64,000 bases of DNA from JBEATZ01 sp041178545 (GTDB taxonomy: Bacteria; Planctomycetota; UBA1135; UBA2386), in NCBI GenBank assembly GCA_041178545.1, contig JBEGVB010000009.1, forward strand, positions 50,466 through 114,465. Direction: 5' to 3'. This document shows positions 18,269-26,857 of this stretch, one piece after another (within the stretch, counting starts at the first letter, position 1; each line of letters opens with the position of its first letter). Made by a program: the position numbers and the translations under genes. The notes under the pieces were generated by a model, which was not told the DNA's origin, did not search any database, and worked only from the letters and a program-made list of their open reading frames with translations.

Positions 18269-19585
18269 TCAGCCGTGCACGAGGATGCGCACGTCGCGCA
18301 CGTTGGTGCCGGAGGGACCGGTGACCACCGTGTCGCCCAACGTGTGCAGCGCCGGGTGGGAGTCGAAACCCTCCAGCGCGGCATGCACGTCGATCCCCAG
18401 CGCAGCGGCCCGGTCCAGGGTCGTGCCGTCGGCGACGGCGCCTGCCGCAGGCGAGTTCCCGTCGATGCCGTCGGTGCCCGCACTCAGCACCGCAATCGGT
18501 TCCCCACGGACCAGCTGTGCAGATGTGAGGACGAAGTGCTGGTTGCGTCCGCCGCTGCCGTGCTGCGCGGGCAGTCGGACGCGCACCTCACCGCCGGCAA
18601 CGAGCGCAACGGGCTTGCCGTGCTCGCGGCGCAGCGCGCGAAGTCTTGCAAGGAGTGCACTCGCTGCTTGGCTGCACTCCATCTCCGACGTAGCGTGGTC
18701 CACTTCGCAGTGCAGGCCCCGGGCGGTGGCCAGCGCTGCGAGCCCAGCGGTTGCACTGCGCTCGTCGAGCAGGCAGTGCCACGAACTGCGCGCGAATGCG
18801 CGGTCGTGCTGCTTCGGCGTCTCCGCAGCGCGCCCCGCTGCCGCAGCTGCGAACAGCCCGCGGACCGAGGCCGGGAGGCCTTCGCGCAGTCCGTTCTCGT
18901 CGACGACGCGCAGTGCATCCTGCCACGTCGTGGCGTCGGGCATGGTGGGGCCCGAGGCAACCGCGGAGGGGAGCCCCGGCGGGACATCGCTCACGTACAG
19001 CGTGACCTGGCGCGCGGGGGCCGCCCGCAGTGCCAGCCTGCCTCCCTTCACGCCCGAGCAGTGCTTGCGCACGCAGTTGATCGCATCGATGGGGGCGCCG
19101 CACCCGACCAGTGTGCGGTGCAGCACGCGCAAGTCGTCGAGGGAGGTCTCCGGGACCAGCGGGCGTTCGAGGATGGCAGAGCCACCGCCCGAGACGAGGA
19201 ACACCACGAGGTCGTTCTCGCCCGCGCCGCCGAGCAGTGCGAGCGTGCGCTCGGCAGCCGCCGTGCTGCCGGCGTCGGGGACCGGGTGGCCACCCGGCCG
19301 CAGCAGCAACGGCTCCAGGGGAGCCGTGTCGCCGGCAGGTGGTGCACAGACGCCCTGCACCGTGCAGCCGTGGAACAACGGCAGGGCTGCGGATGCCATG
19401 GTGCGCGCTGCCTTGCCGAAGGCGACGAGGAAGACGCGCTGCACCGCTGCGAGGTCGACTGTCTCGCCTGCAGGCAGCTGCAGCACCGTCCCGGCGCGGG
19501 CCACTTGGCGGAGCAGCGCCGCGCCCGGGTCCAGTTGCACCAGCAGTTCGCGGAACATCGACGCGAGTCCCGCGCGATGGGTCAT
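18269..19585 (-). CDS. Glycerate 2-kinase (MOFRL/GckA-TtuD family)
   Basis: 438 aa. Converts D-glycerate to 2-phosphoglycerate with ATP. The DUF4147 N-terminal domain shows VFLVAFGKAARTMA, GGHPVPDAGS and VFLVSGGGSAILERP; the C-terminal MOFRL domain shows VALVAGGEVRVRL, SGGRNQHFVL and LSAGTDGIDGNSPAAGAVAD, a strong family signature. The ATG overlaps the stop of the upstream dehydrogenase (ATGA). Last gene of the five-gene operon; it would pull glycerate made by the preceding reductase into lower glycolysis. Confidence 0.93.
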   Translation of the reverse strand: MTHRAGLASMFRELLVQLDPGAALLRQVARAGTVLQLPAGETVDLAAVQRVFLVAFGKAARTMASAALPLFHGCTVQGVCAPPAGDTAPLEPLLLRPGGHPVPDAGSTAAAERTLALLGGAGENDLVVFLVSGGGSAILERPLVPETSLDDLRVLHRTLVGCGAPIDAINCVRKHCSGVKGGRLALRAAPARQVTLYVSDVPPGLPSAVASGPTMPDATTWQDALRVVDENGLREGLPASVRGLFAAAAAGRAAETPKQHDRAFARSSWHCLLDERSATAGLAALATARGLHCEVDHATSEMECSQAASALLARLRALRREHGKPVALVAGGEVRVRLPAQHGSGGRNQHFVLTSAQLVRGEPIAVLSAGTDGIDGNSPAAGAVADGTTLDRAAALGIDVHAALEGFDSHPALHTLGDTVVTGPSGTNVRDVRILVHG

Positions 19586-20556
19586 GCGAGCACCGACGGG
19601 TTGACGGGGTTGAGCGGCTGCTTGCCCGTCAGCACCGCCACGCAGTTCTCTGCCGCGAGCGTGCACATGCGCTGCCGCGTCGCATGGGTGGCACTGCCGA
19701 CGTGCGGCGTGAGCACGACGTTGGGCAGGGCGAGCAGGTCCGGGTCGACCGCGGGCTCGCGCTCGAACACGTCGAGTCCCGCGCCCGCGATCATCCGCTC
19801 GGAGAGTGCGGCTGCCAGCGCCGCCTCGTCCACGACGGGGCCGCGGCTGGTGTTGAGCAGGATGGCCGACCTGCGCATGCGCGAGAGCTGCTCGATGCCG
19901 ATCATGCCGCGGGTCTCGGCATTGAGCGGGCAGTGCACCGACACGAAGTCCGACTGGGCCAGCAGGGTGTCGAGCGGCACGTGGATGGCGCGGAGCTCCT
20001 GTTCGACCTCTGCGCTCGCACGGGTACGCGACGCGTACAGCACCTTCATGCCGAATCCGAGTGCGCGGCGCGCCACGGCCCTGCCGATGCGGCCGAATCC
20101 CACGATGCCGAGCGTGCGGTGCGAGACGTCTGCACCCGCAAGCAGGTCGATGTCCCATCGGTTCCACCTGCCCGACTTCAGGAAGCGTTCTGCCTCCGGC
20201 ACGCGGCGCGCGGTGGCGAGCAGCAGCGCCCACGTGAAGTCGGCCGTGGCCTCGGTGAGCACGTCGGGCGTGTTGGTCACGACGATGCCGCGCGCCGTGG
20301 CCGCCTGCACGTCGATGTTGTCGTGGCCGACCGCGACCTGGCTGATCACCTTGAGCCGCGGTGCGGACGCGATCACGCGCGCAGTGACCGGGTCGGTGAG
20401 CTGGCACACCAGGCCGTCGGCATGCTGCAACCGCTGGACCAGCTGGTCCTCCGTCATCACCTCGAGCGTGTCCTTGTAGTCGACGGCCACGGACTCGTTG
20501 AGGACGGCGATGGCTGCCGGGTAGACCCGGCGGGTCACGAGGACGCGCGGCTTCAT
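19582..20556 (-). CDS. D-2-hydroxyacid dehydrogenase (glyoxylate/hydroxypyruvate reductase-like)
   Basis: 324 aa. NAD(P)-dependent D-isomer-specific 2-hydroxyacid dehydrogenase. Visible: KVISQVAVGHDNIDVQAATA, ADFTWALLLATARRV, the Rossmann loop LGIVGFGRIGRAVARRA, LLNTSRGPVVDEAAL with the substrate-binding Arg region, a VFEREP segment with the catalytic Glu, and VLTPHVGSATHATR with the catalytic His. It most resembles glyoxylate/hydroxypyruvate reductases (GRHPR). Its position just before glycerate kinase, with both junctions overlapping by ATGA, supports glycerate as product. Cofactor preference is not determined. Confidence 0.88.
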   Translation of the reverse strand: MKPRVLVTRRVYPAAIAVLNESVAVDYKDTLEVMTEDQLVQRLQHADGLVCQLTDPVTARVIASAPRLKVISQVAVGHDNIDVQAATARGIVVTNTPDVLTEATADFTWALLLATARRVPEAERFLKSGRWNRWDIDLLAGADVSHRTLGIVGFGRIGRAVARRALGFGMKVLYASRTRASAEVEQELRAIHVPLDTLLAQSDFVSVHCPLNAETRGMIGIEQLSRMRRSAILLNTSRGPVVDEAALAAALSERMIAGAGLDVFEREPAVDPDLLALPNVVLTPHVGSATHATRQRMCTLAAENCVAVLTGKQPLNPVNPSVLA

Positions 20557-21755
20557 GCCTTGCCCCCGAGGAAGGCATTGAGGCGCTGTTGCGCGAGGGC
20601 GATGTCCCCGAGTGCGCCGCACGCGACCGACAGTTGCGCGCACTCGGTGTAGTGGGCTGCATCCCGGCAGCGGTCCTCGCGGTTCACGAGCATCGGGTTC
20701 GACTGCAACCCGTTGAGCCATGACAGGAAGGCGAGCCCGGCCTTGTAGTGCTGGGTGGGGGCGCAGAAGACGTGCCGGCCCAGCGCCTCGCACGGGGTCA
20801 TGATGTCGAGGAAGCGCCGCGCGTCCCCGCGGGCGAGGTGGCGCAGCGCGAGCCCGGCCGGGATCGCGATGCCGTCGAGGATGCCGAGCAGGGCGTGGCT
20901 GAAGTCGCCCACGGCCACCCTGCGGTTGCCGATCGTGACGTGGCGCTCGACCACGGGAGGTCTGGTCGGTGCAGGTCCCTGCGGGTCGCCGCCGAGGATG
21001 AGCCTGCCGAAGTGGAAGTCGTCGCCGGTCAGCACGACCTGGTCCCGCGGCAGCAGCTCGCGCCGGACCCGCAGCTCCATGGCGTCGTCCAGCAACGAGA
21101 GCTTGCAGCCGCGCACCTTGGCGGGGTCGAGCGCGAGGATGCGCTCGAAGGAGCGGCCCGGGAAGTAGCCCTTCAGCACCGGCAGGAACATCTCGCCGAG
21201 CCAGTGCAGGAAGACGGGCCCCTCGACCTGCCGCAGGACCGAGCCGTACACGTCGACGTACTGGTCCTCGGTGGCCCCGTTGAGGGTCAGCCACGGCATC
21301 GGCAGGATCATCGGCCAGCCGCCCGCCTGCTGGATGAAGCGCACCTGGTGCACGACCCCGTCGACGAGGTCGGCCGTGCCGCGCACCTTGTCCAGGTGGT
21401 CGGTGCCTGCGCCGGCGACGAAGCCGTTGCGCAGGCCGAGCCTGCCGCAGCGCGTGATCAGTTGCTGGGCCGAGGCCCACCCGAGTGCGAAGCGCTGTGC
21501 CGTGTCCATGGCCTCGGCGATGCCGAAGCCGTTGGCGTCGAGGAACCGGCGGATCCCCATGGTGGCTTCCCAGTCCACGAACTGGGCGATCTCCGCGCCG
21601 CTGCCGGGCTGCGCCATCGAGTGGGACGCGTGGGCGTAACCCGGCTGCAGCACCACGTGTGCGGCCGCGAAGCACAGGCGGACGGGCTCGGGTTCGGGCC
21701 CGGCGAGCGCGGCACGATGGGGGGCGAGGACGTCGGTCTGTTGCAACTGCGTCAC
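20553..21755 (-). CDS. DUF993 protein (dihydrodipicolinate-synthase-like TIM barrel)
   Basis: 400 aa. Matches the DUF993 family, predicted to share the class I aldolase fold of DHDPS/N-acetylneuraminate lyase. Supporting segments: FVDWEATMGIRRFLDANGFG near the start, a lysine in the GCKLSLLDDAMELR strand where the Schiff-base Lys of the DHDPS family falls, and DDFHFGRLILGG. No activity has been proven for the family to my knowledge; aldol cleavage or dehydration of a 2-keto sugar acid is a reasonable inference in this operon, next to a hydroxyacid dehydrogenase and a glycerate kinase. It ends in an ATGA overlap with the dehydrogenase and begins 6 nt after the transporter. Confidence 0.75.
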   Translation of the reverse strand: MTQLQQTDVLAPHRAALAGPEPEPVRLCFAAAHVVLQPGYAHASHSMAQPGSGAEIAQFVDWEATMGIRRFLDANGFGIAEAMDTAQRFALGWASAQQLITRCGRLGLRNGFVAGAGTDHLDKVRGTADLVDGVVHQVRFIQQAGGWPMILPMPWLTLNGATEDQYVDVYGSVLRQVEGPVFLHWLGEMFLPVLKGYFPGRSFERILALDPAKVRGCKLSLLDDAMELRVRRELLPRDQVVLTGDDFHFGRLILGGDPQGPAPTRPPVVERHVTIGNRRVAVGDFSHALLGILDGIAIPAGLALRHLARGDARRFLDIMTPCEALGRHVFCAPTQHYKAGLAFLSWLNGLQSNPMLVNREDRCRDAAHYTECAQLSVACGALGDIALAQQRLNAFLGGKA

Positions 21756-21761
21756 GGGGCG

Positions 21762-23183
21762 TCAGTCCTTGGTGGTGAAGCTCTCGAGGTAGCGTGGCAC
21801 GGACTGGATCGCGGTCCACGCGAGGAACGCCAGCAGGCCGATCGTGATGAGCAGCATGGCGAGGCGCCAGGCGAGGCCAACTGCGCCGCGCGGCGTGTCG
21901 GAGCCGAGGTAGGCGCGCTTGCCCTGCAGCACCAGGAAGCCGAGCCAGGTGACGGGCAGCAGCAGGCCGCAGAACACGCTCGTGGGCACCGCGAGCCACA
22001 CGGCGTACTCGCCCCACACGAGCGGCGCGAGGCAGCCGGGTGCCGGCAGCAGGCTCCACAGCCGCTGCTTGCGCGAGCCGAGTTCGCAGCCGAGGAACTC
22101 CATGGCCACGAAGCTGCAGACGAGCATGTGCAGCGTGATGGTGGAAATCGCCATCGACAGCATGCCGAGGTCGAACACGAGTCGGCCGGCCATCGGGCCC
22201 ATCACGTCGCCGAGCACGCGCGCGCAGTCCGCCACGGCCGCCTTCTGGGTGATCGCGGTGCCGCTGCGGTGGATGGTGTTGGCGGCTGCGATGGTCATCA
22301 AGCCGGTCGACAGCACGTAGGGAACGAGCATGCCGAGCCCGAGGTCCCAGCGCGCGAGGTGCCGGTGCTCGCGACCCCAGCCGCGCGCGAGCAGGCTGTA
22401 GGGGAACAAGAACACCATGTTCACACCCACGGCGGCCGCGAGGCCCGAGGCGATCAGTTCGTACGCATCGGTGTTGCCACGTTGCTGCGGGATCCCCGGC
22501 ACGAAACCGCGCAGCACGGCATCCCAGTCGGTGTCCGTCGACAGCACCACCCACAGCAGGGAGAACACGATGGCCCACACCATCCACTTGAGGATGCGCT
22601 CGTACGCGCGCACGAGCCTCGGGCTGCGGCCGTAGAGCATCGACAGCGCGATGGCGATGCAGAGCACCACGAGGCTGCAGGCCATGGGCGGCACGCCGCC
22701 GATGCCCACGGCATCGCACGCGTCGACCATGGCGTTGGCGGCGAGGTTGTACTGCGGCAGGTGCCAGACCACCGATGCGACCAGCGCGCCGATGGCCCAC
22801 GCACCGGCGAAGAACCTGCCGGCATGCGTGGCCATGGCGTGCATGGGCCGCTCACCGGTGCTGAGCGTCTGGTGAGCGACGGCTGCCAGCATGACGATGC
22901 CGAGCAGCATGGCGAGCGGCGCCACCCAGAGCAGTTCGTAGCCATAGGCCGCGCCGGCGAACAACGCGGCGCTCGCGGTGCCTGCGCCCAGCGTCATGGC
23001 CGACTGCATGTAGCCCGGGCCGATCAGTCGCAGGTAGGTGCGGGCGCGCGTGAGGAAGGGCGCGTGTTCCGCGGCCGTGAGCAGCTTGCGCTCGGCGGCC
23101 AGCGCCACGGGATCCGGCGGCTTGGCCATGCGCAGGCCCTTCTGGACCGAGCCGAAGTCGGGCTGTGCGGGAGGGGGGCTCAT
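21762..23183 (-). CDS. NRAMP-fold transporter lacking the canonical metal-binding motif
   Basis: 473 aa with about 11 hydrophobic segments. The opening RLIGPGYMQSAMTLGAGTA aligns with TM1 of NRAMP divalent-metal transporters, but the metal-binding DPGN is replaced by LGAGTA. In the TM6 region the family's MPH metal motif reads NMVFLFPYS. It is therefore an NRAMP relative whose substrate is uncertain; transport of divalent metal, as automated annotation would say, is doubtful. It could import the substrate of the surrounding operon. The ATG at 23183 overlaps the reductase stop by ATGA; the alternative Met at KGLRMAKPPD is less likely. Confidence 0.72.
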   Translation of the reverse strand: MSPPPAQPDFGSVQKGLRMAKPPDPVALAAERKLLTAAEHAPFLTRARTYLRLIGPGYMQSAMTLGAGTASAALFAGAAYGYELLWVAPLAMLLGIVMLAAVAHQTLSTGERPMHAMATHAGRFFAGAWAIGALVASVVWHLPQYNLAANAMVDACDAVGIGGVPPMACSLVVLCIAIALSMLYGRSPRLVRAYERILKWMVWAIVFSLLWVVLSTDTDWDAVLRGFVPGIPQQRGNTDAYELIASGLAAAVGVNMVFLFPYSLLARGWGREHRHLARWDLGLGMLVPYVLSTGLMTIAAANTIHRSGTAITQKAAVADCARVLGDVMGPMAGRLVFDLGMLSMAISTITLHMLVCSFVAMEFLGCELGSRKQRLWSLLPAPGCLAPLVWGEYAVWLAVPTSVFCGLLLPVTWLGFLVLQGKRAYLGSDTPRGAVGLAWRLAMLLITIGLLAFLAWTAIQSVPRYLESFTTKD

Positions 23184-24610
23184 GGGGCCATCCCCTGGCG
23201 GATCGCCTTCACCTTCGCGGCCTCGGGGCGCGCCTTGTAGAACGGGTCGAGCGGGAAGCACCCGCTCACCATGCCGTTGCGCGGCCCGGTGGTGCAGTCG
23301 CTGAAGGTGCGGCAGATGCGCTTGCGCTGCAACTCTCGACCTGCGCACAGGTCGGCCGGGAGTTCCGGGTAGGAGAGCAGCAGGCGCCCGAGACCGACGA
23401 AGTCCACGCGCCCGGCGTCGAGTTCCGCCTGTGCGACGTGCGGCAGCCACTCCTGCAGGTAGGTGTAGCCGGTGCCGACGACGTGCAGGCCGGGGCACGC
23501 TGCCTTGAGCGCGGCCGTGGTGTCGAGGTGCACCTGCACCATGGTGAGCGGGTCCACCGGCGGCAGGTAGCCGTCGGAAGGCGGGTAGACGGCAGGTCGC
23601 TGCAGGTGGGGGTTCCAGTAGGGCGAGCCGAGCGTCACGTTGAGCAGCGTCACGCCCAGCGAGTGCGCATGGGTTGCGAACCGGACTGCCTCGCCGCGGT
23701 CCATGGTGGCGGGGGTGGTGCCGAAGGCAAAGTGGTGGCGCGCACCGTCGAACCCGTCGGCGGCCATCGGCCGGCCCACGTTGGTCGCAGGGTCTGCCTC
23801 GAACGGCAGCACGTCGCCCGCACTGAGCCGCACGCCGAGTCCCAACCCGGGGCACTCGGCACGGATGGCCTCCACGATGCGCGTGAACAGCCTGGTGCGG
23901 TTGTCGAAGCTGCCCCCGTAGGTGCCGTTGCGCGTGTGCGAGGCCAGCACCTCGTGCAGCAGGTAGCCGTGGCAGCACTTCACGTCGACGAAGTCGAAGC
24001 CGGCGCGGTGGGCCAACCTCGCCGCCTGCACCATCCGCTCGCCGATCGCCTCCAACTCACCGTCCGTGAGGAGTGCGGTCGAAGGGTCGAGCCTGTACTT
24101 GCGCGCGAGCAGTGCGTGGTGGTGGGCGATGCGGGGGGCGAGCGGTCCGTTCGGACGTGAGAACCTGCCGGAGTGAGTGAGCTGCAGGCCGATCGCCACC
24201 GGCTCGCTGGCGACGCCGACTTCCTCGCGCCCGGACAGCAGGGTCCGCCGCAGTGCGACGAGGTCTGCCTCGCTGTTCGCACCGAGGTGCAACTGGTTCG
24301 GGTTCGCGCGTCCGTCGGCCGTGACGCTGAACGCCTCGCCGCCCCAGACCAGGGATGCGCCGCTGCGGCCGAAGTTGCGCCAGCGACGCAACGTGAGGTC
24401 GGTCGGCCTGCCCTCGGGGGTGCCGTCCCAGCCCTCCATCGGGTGCGTGCAGAACCGGTTCGCGAGGCGCCTGCCCAACACCTCGACCGGTCGGGTCCAT
24501 GCGGCACCAGTCCCTGTTGCCTCTGTTGCCTGCATCCCAAGGCCCAGTCCGCGCGCGTGGGACCGGAAGTCGTCGAGGGTGCGGAAGTGGCCCGGGGAGG
24601 GAAAGTCCAT
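23180..24610 (-). CDS. Old Yellow Enzyme-like NADH:flavin oxidoreductase
   Basis: 476 aa. FMN-binding TIM barrel of the OYE family. It shows NRFCTHPMEGWDGTPEGRPT at the start of the barrel, GLQLTHSGRFSRP, the catalytic-site CHGYLLHEVLASHTRNGTYG followed by GSFDNRTRLF (close to the OYE 'HGYLL.QFLSP..N.R.DEYGGS..NR.R'), and VGTGYTYLQEW near the FMN phosphate. The catalytic HxxH position appears as CCHG, a mild variation. The C-terminus holds CRTFSDCTTGPRNG and a further Cys; I see no full 4Fe-4S motif. Likely role: reduction of an enoate or related substrate. First gene of the operon running to glycerate kinase. Confidence 0.8.
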   Translation of the reverse strand: MDFPSPGHFRTLDDFRSHARGLGLGMQATEATGTGAAWTRPVEVLGRRLANRFCTHPMEGWDGTPEGRPTDLTLRRWRNFGRSGASLVWGGEAFSVTADGRANPNQLHLGANSEADLVALRRTLLSGREEVGVASEPVAIGLQLTHSGRFSRPNGPLAPRIAHHHALLARKYRLDPSTALLTDGELEAIGERMVQAARLAHRAGFDFVDVKCCHGYLLHEVLASHTRNGTYGGSFDNRTRLFTRIVEAIRAECPGLGLGVRLSAGDVLPFEADPATNVGRPMAADGFDGARHHFAFGTTPATMDRGEAVRFATHAHSLGVTLLNVTLGSPYWNPHLQRPAVYPPSDGYLPPVDPLTMVQVHLDTTAALKAACPGLHVVGTGYTYLQEWLPHVAQAELDAGRVDFVGLGRLLLSYPELPADLCAGRELQRKRICRTFSDCTTGPRNGMVSGCFPLDPFYKARPEAAKVKAIRQGMAP

Positions 24611-24743
24611 GGCCGCATCATGGCAGCCGGACGCGCAGCTCTCCATGGCCGGACTCACAGGTGCGCGGGGTGACCGCTTCCCCTGCGCGCGGCGACGCGC
24701 TTGAATCCCGTGCCTTGGCCGCGACCGGTGGCCGAGGTGCCCC

Positions 24744-25223
24744 TTGCCAGCGAAGCAGCCCAACCCCAACGCAGTCCACCTCACCGTCCCCAGCACCTTG
24801 CGGAGCGCGCGCTTCTACCGCGAGAAGCTGGGTTTCCGCATGGCGGAGGCGCATCCCTCCAAGGACCGCCCGACCTGGGCCTGCATGGTGCTCGGCAGCC
24901 AGGCAGTGATGCTCGGCCAGCTGCCGTCGCTCGACGACGCGCGGAAGCAGGGTCTCGACCACGAGGAGATCGAGTTGCTCAAGAGCGACGCCAAGAACCT
25001 CGCCCGCGGCAAGGCCGGGCTCGGCGTGCACTGCTTCGTGCACGTCGAGGACGTCGACGCCATGTTCCGCAGGCTCAAGCGCAAGCGGGTCAAGTCGCTC
25101 ACCGCGCCTCGCACGCGCCCCTACGGCTGGCGCGAGTTCCAGGTCGAGGACCTGGACGGCTACCGGCTGGTGTTCTACTCGGCGGCCACGCCCGGCGAGG
25201 GGACCGGGACTGCCGCAGGCTGA
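24744..25223 (+). CDS. VOC-superfamily (glyoxalase/bleomycin-resistance-like) protein
   Basis: 159 aa, cytoplasmic. Typical VOC fold: VHLTVPSTLRSARFYREKLG at the start, a central MVLGSQAVMLGQL strand, GLGVHCFVHVEDVDAMFRRL starting the second module, and FQVEDLDGYRLVFYS at the end. Possible metal ligands are a His (VHLTV), Glu/Asp and the VEDLDG region, but they cannot be assigned. The best start is TTG at 24744, with GAGGTG 5 nt upstream; no in-frame ATG precedes the conserved strand. Function unknown: VOC proteins include isomerases, dioxygenases and resistance proteins. Confidence 0.75.
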   Translation: MPAKQPNPNAVHLTVPSTLRSARFYREKLGFRMAEAHPSKDRPTWACMVLGSQAVMLGQLPSLDDARKQGLDHEEIELLKSDAKNLARGKAGLGVHCFVHVEDVDAMFRRLKRKRVKSLTAPRTRPYGWREFQVEDLDGYRLVFYSAATPGEGTGTAAG

Positions 25224-25250
25224 GCCTGCCCCGGCCGAGGGCTTTCGGGT

Positions 25251-26669
25251 TCAGTCCTCGAGGACCCAGGGGAGGGCTTGGTCCAGTGCAGCTGCGACCT
25301 CGTGGTCGACTGCATAGCCCCTGCCCAGCAGTGAGGCGCACTCGACGCGCCCCGCGCCGATGCGCAGCCGCACGCTGCCGTCCGCACGTGCCTCGTACAG
25401 ATCAGGGTGCGCGGCGAGCGCTGCCGAAGCGACGTGGTCCGGCAGGTGGTCCAGGCCGCGGAAGTAGTGGTGCCCGTTGCGCTCCACGTGCGCGAGCCCG
25501 AGGCAGCACACGGTGAGCAGGTCCTGCTGCAGTGCCACGACCGGCAGGTTGGTGAGGTCCTCGGCGGAGAGGAACGCACCGTTGCCGCGCGCAGCACAGA
25601 GGCCGTGGTTCGCGAGCGCACGGAAGAACCCCTTGCAGTTCTTCACCGAGATGCCGCGGTAGCCCGTGTCGAGCGCGTTGCGGAACGCCTCGGGACCGTC
25701 GTCGGCCTCGTCGACCAGCAAGGGGGCGTGCCGGGACACCAGCGGCAGGTCGCGCTGCGCGTCCGCCGAGAAGCTCAGCTGCCTCGGCAACGGCTGCTCG
25801 ACGGCGACGATCCGCGAGACCAGTGCGCGCCCCATTGGGGCCGCTGCCGTGCGGTCCAGCACCTCGGCGAGGGCCGCCAGCTCCGCGTACTGCTCGTTGC
25901 CGTCGAGGGTGATGCGCACCGTGCCGATGCGGTCGCCGAGTGCAGTTGCGATCGAGAGCAGCCGCGCGTGGTCCGCGTCGGGGCCAGCACCCACCTTCAC
26001 CTTCAGCCAGCGGATGCCGCGCTGGTCCAGCTCGTCCACGAGGCAGTTCGGCTCGCCGTCCCCGGGACCTGTGCCGGCCTCCGCCCGCGACAGTGGGTCG
26101 AGCATGCCCACCGTGTGGCGCACCGCCACCGCGGTCGGCAGGGTGGTGGGCAGCAGGGCAGGCAGGCGCCAGCCGCGGAGCTCGGGGTGGAAGCGTTCGG
26201 GCTCGAACCGGAAGAGGTCCTGCTGCAACGCGGACCACAGGTTGCGGTTGGCGATGCGGCACGCTGCATCGAGGACCGCCCGTTCGACCAGCGCTGCCCC
26301 GAAACCCCGCACCAACCGGTCCGGTGCACCGTGTTCGACGGCGCCCGCCGTGCTCCGCCAGGCCTCGAAACAGAGGTCGAATGCCGTCGCATGCCGGTGG
26401 TGGGCGAGGAGTGCCTTGCCGGCTTCGGCTGCTGCATGGCGCAGGTCGGACTGGTCCTGCTCCACGCTGCGGGCAGGGTCCTTGCGGAACCACTTGGGCA
26501 CCAACAGGTCCGAGGCGAGCCCGACGGCCGTGCGCCCGTCCACCGACTCCAGTTCCACCCGCGCATGGAACAGGGGGGCCTGGTGCAGGGTCACCGCGCC
26601 GAAGCGGAACGGCATCCGGGTCGTGCACGGCACCTCGGCAAACCGCACGGACAGGACGCGGAACTGCAT
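25251..26669 (-). CDS. Mandelate racemase/muconate-lactonizing enzyme-like protein (enolase superfamily)
   Basis: 472 aa. Enolase-superfamily barrel: WLKVKVGAGPDADHARLL provides the KxK motif, ITLDGNEQY the first metal ligand Asp, VEQPLPRQL the second ligand Glu, LLVDEADDG the third, and GISVKNCKGFFRA the Lys on the opposite face. The N-terminal capping domain includes TTRMPFRFGAVTL. It is longer than usual (about 350-400 aa) because of insertions around residues 170-220. It would abstract an alpha-proton from a carboxylate (racemisation, epimerisation or dehydration). The substrate cannot be read from sequence. The ATG at 26669 has a TACCAT box 9 nt upstream and no Shine-Dalgarno. Confidence 0.78.
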   Translation of the reverse strand: MQFRVLSVRFAEVPCTTRMPFRFGAVTLHQAPLFHARVELESVDGRTAVGLASDLLVPKWFRKDPARSVEQDQSDLRHAAAEAGKALLAHHRHATAFDLCFEAWRSTAGAVEHGAPDRLVRGFGAALVERAVLDAACRIANRNLWSALQQDLFRFEPERFHPELRGWRLPALLPTTLPTAVAVRHTVGMLDPLSRAEAGTGPGDGEPNCLVDELDQRGIRWLKVKVGAGPDADHARLLSIATALGDRIGTVRITLDGNEQYAELAALAEVLDRTAAAPMGRALVSRIVAVEQPLPRQLSFSADAQRDLPLVSRHAPLLVDEADDGPEAFRNALDTGYRGISVKNCKGFFRALANHGLCAARGNGAFLSAEDLTNLPVVALQQDLLTVCCLGLAHVERNGHHYFRGLDHLPDHVASAALAAHPDLYEARADGSVRLRIGAGRVECASLLGRGYAVDHEVAAALDQALPWVLED

Positions 26670-26769
26670 GGGCGGGGGATGGTAGCAGGCACCCCGCCCC
26701 GTCCTGCCGGGCGGTTGCCGATCCCTGGCGGGAAGGCGACAGGATTTTGCGTCTGGCATGGTCTCGGGC

Positions 26770-26798
26770 TTGGATGGCCTCGGGTCGCTCCGTAGCCT
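26770..26798 (+). promoter_or_regulatory. Sigma70-like promoter for the Ig-like/propeller lipoprotein gene
   Basis: TTGGAT-N17-TAGCCT, 59 bp before the ATG at 26858. Confidence 0.45.
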
Positions 26799-26857
26799 TT
26801 TCGGCGCACGACTCTCCCCGTGCGTCCCTCACGCATCGCTCCCACCAAGGCAGCCCC

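Noticed and set aside
21762..23183. A standard manganese/iron NRAMP transporter (MntH)
   Set aside because: The DPGN and MPH metal-binding motifs are missing.
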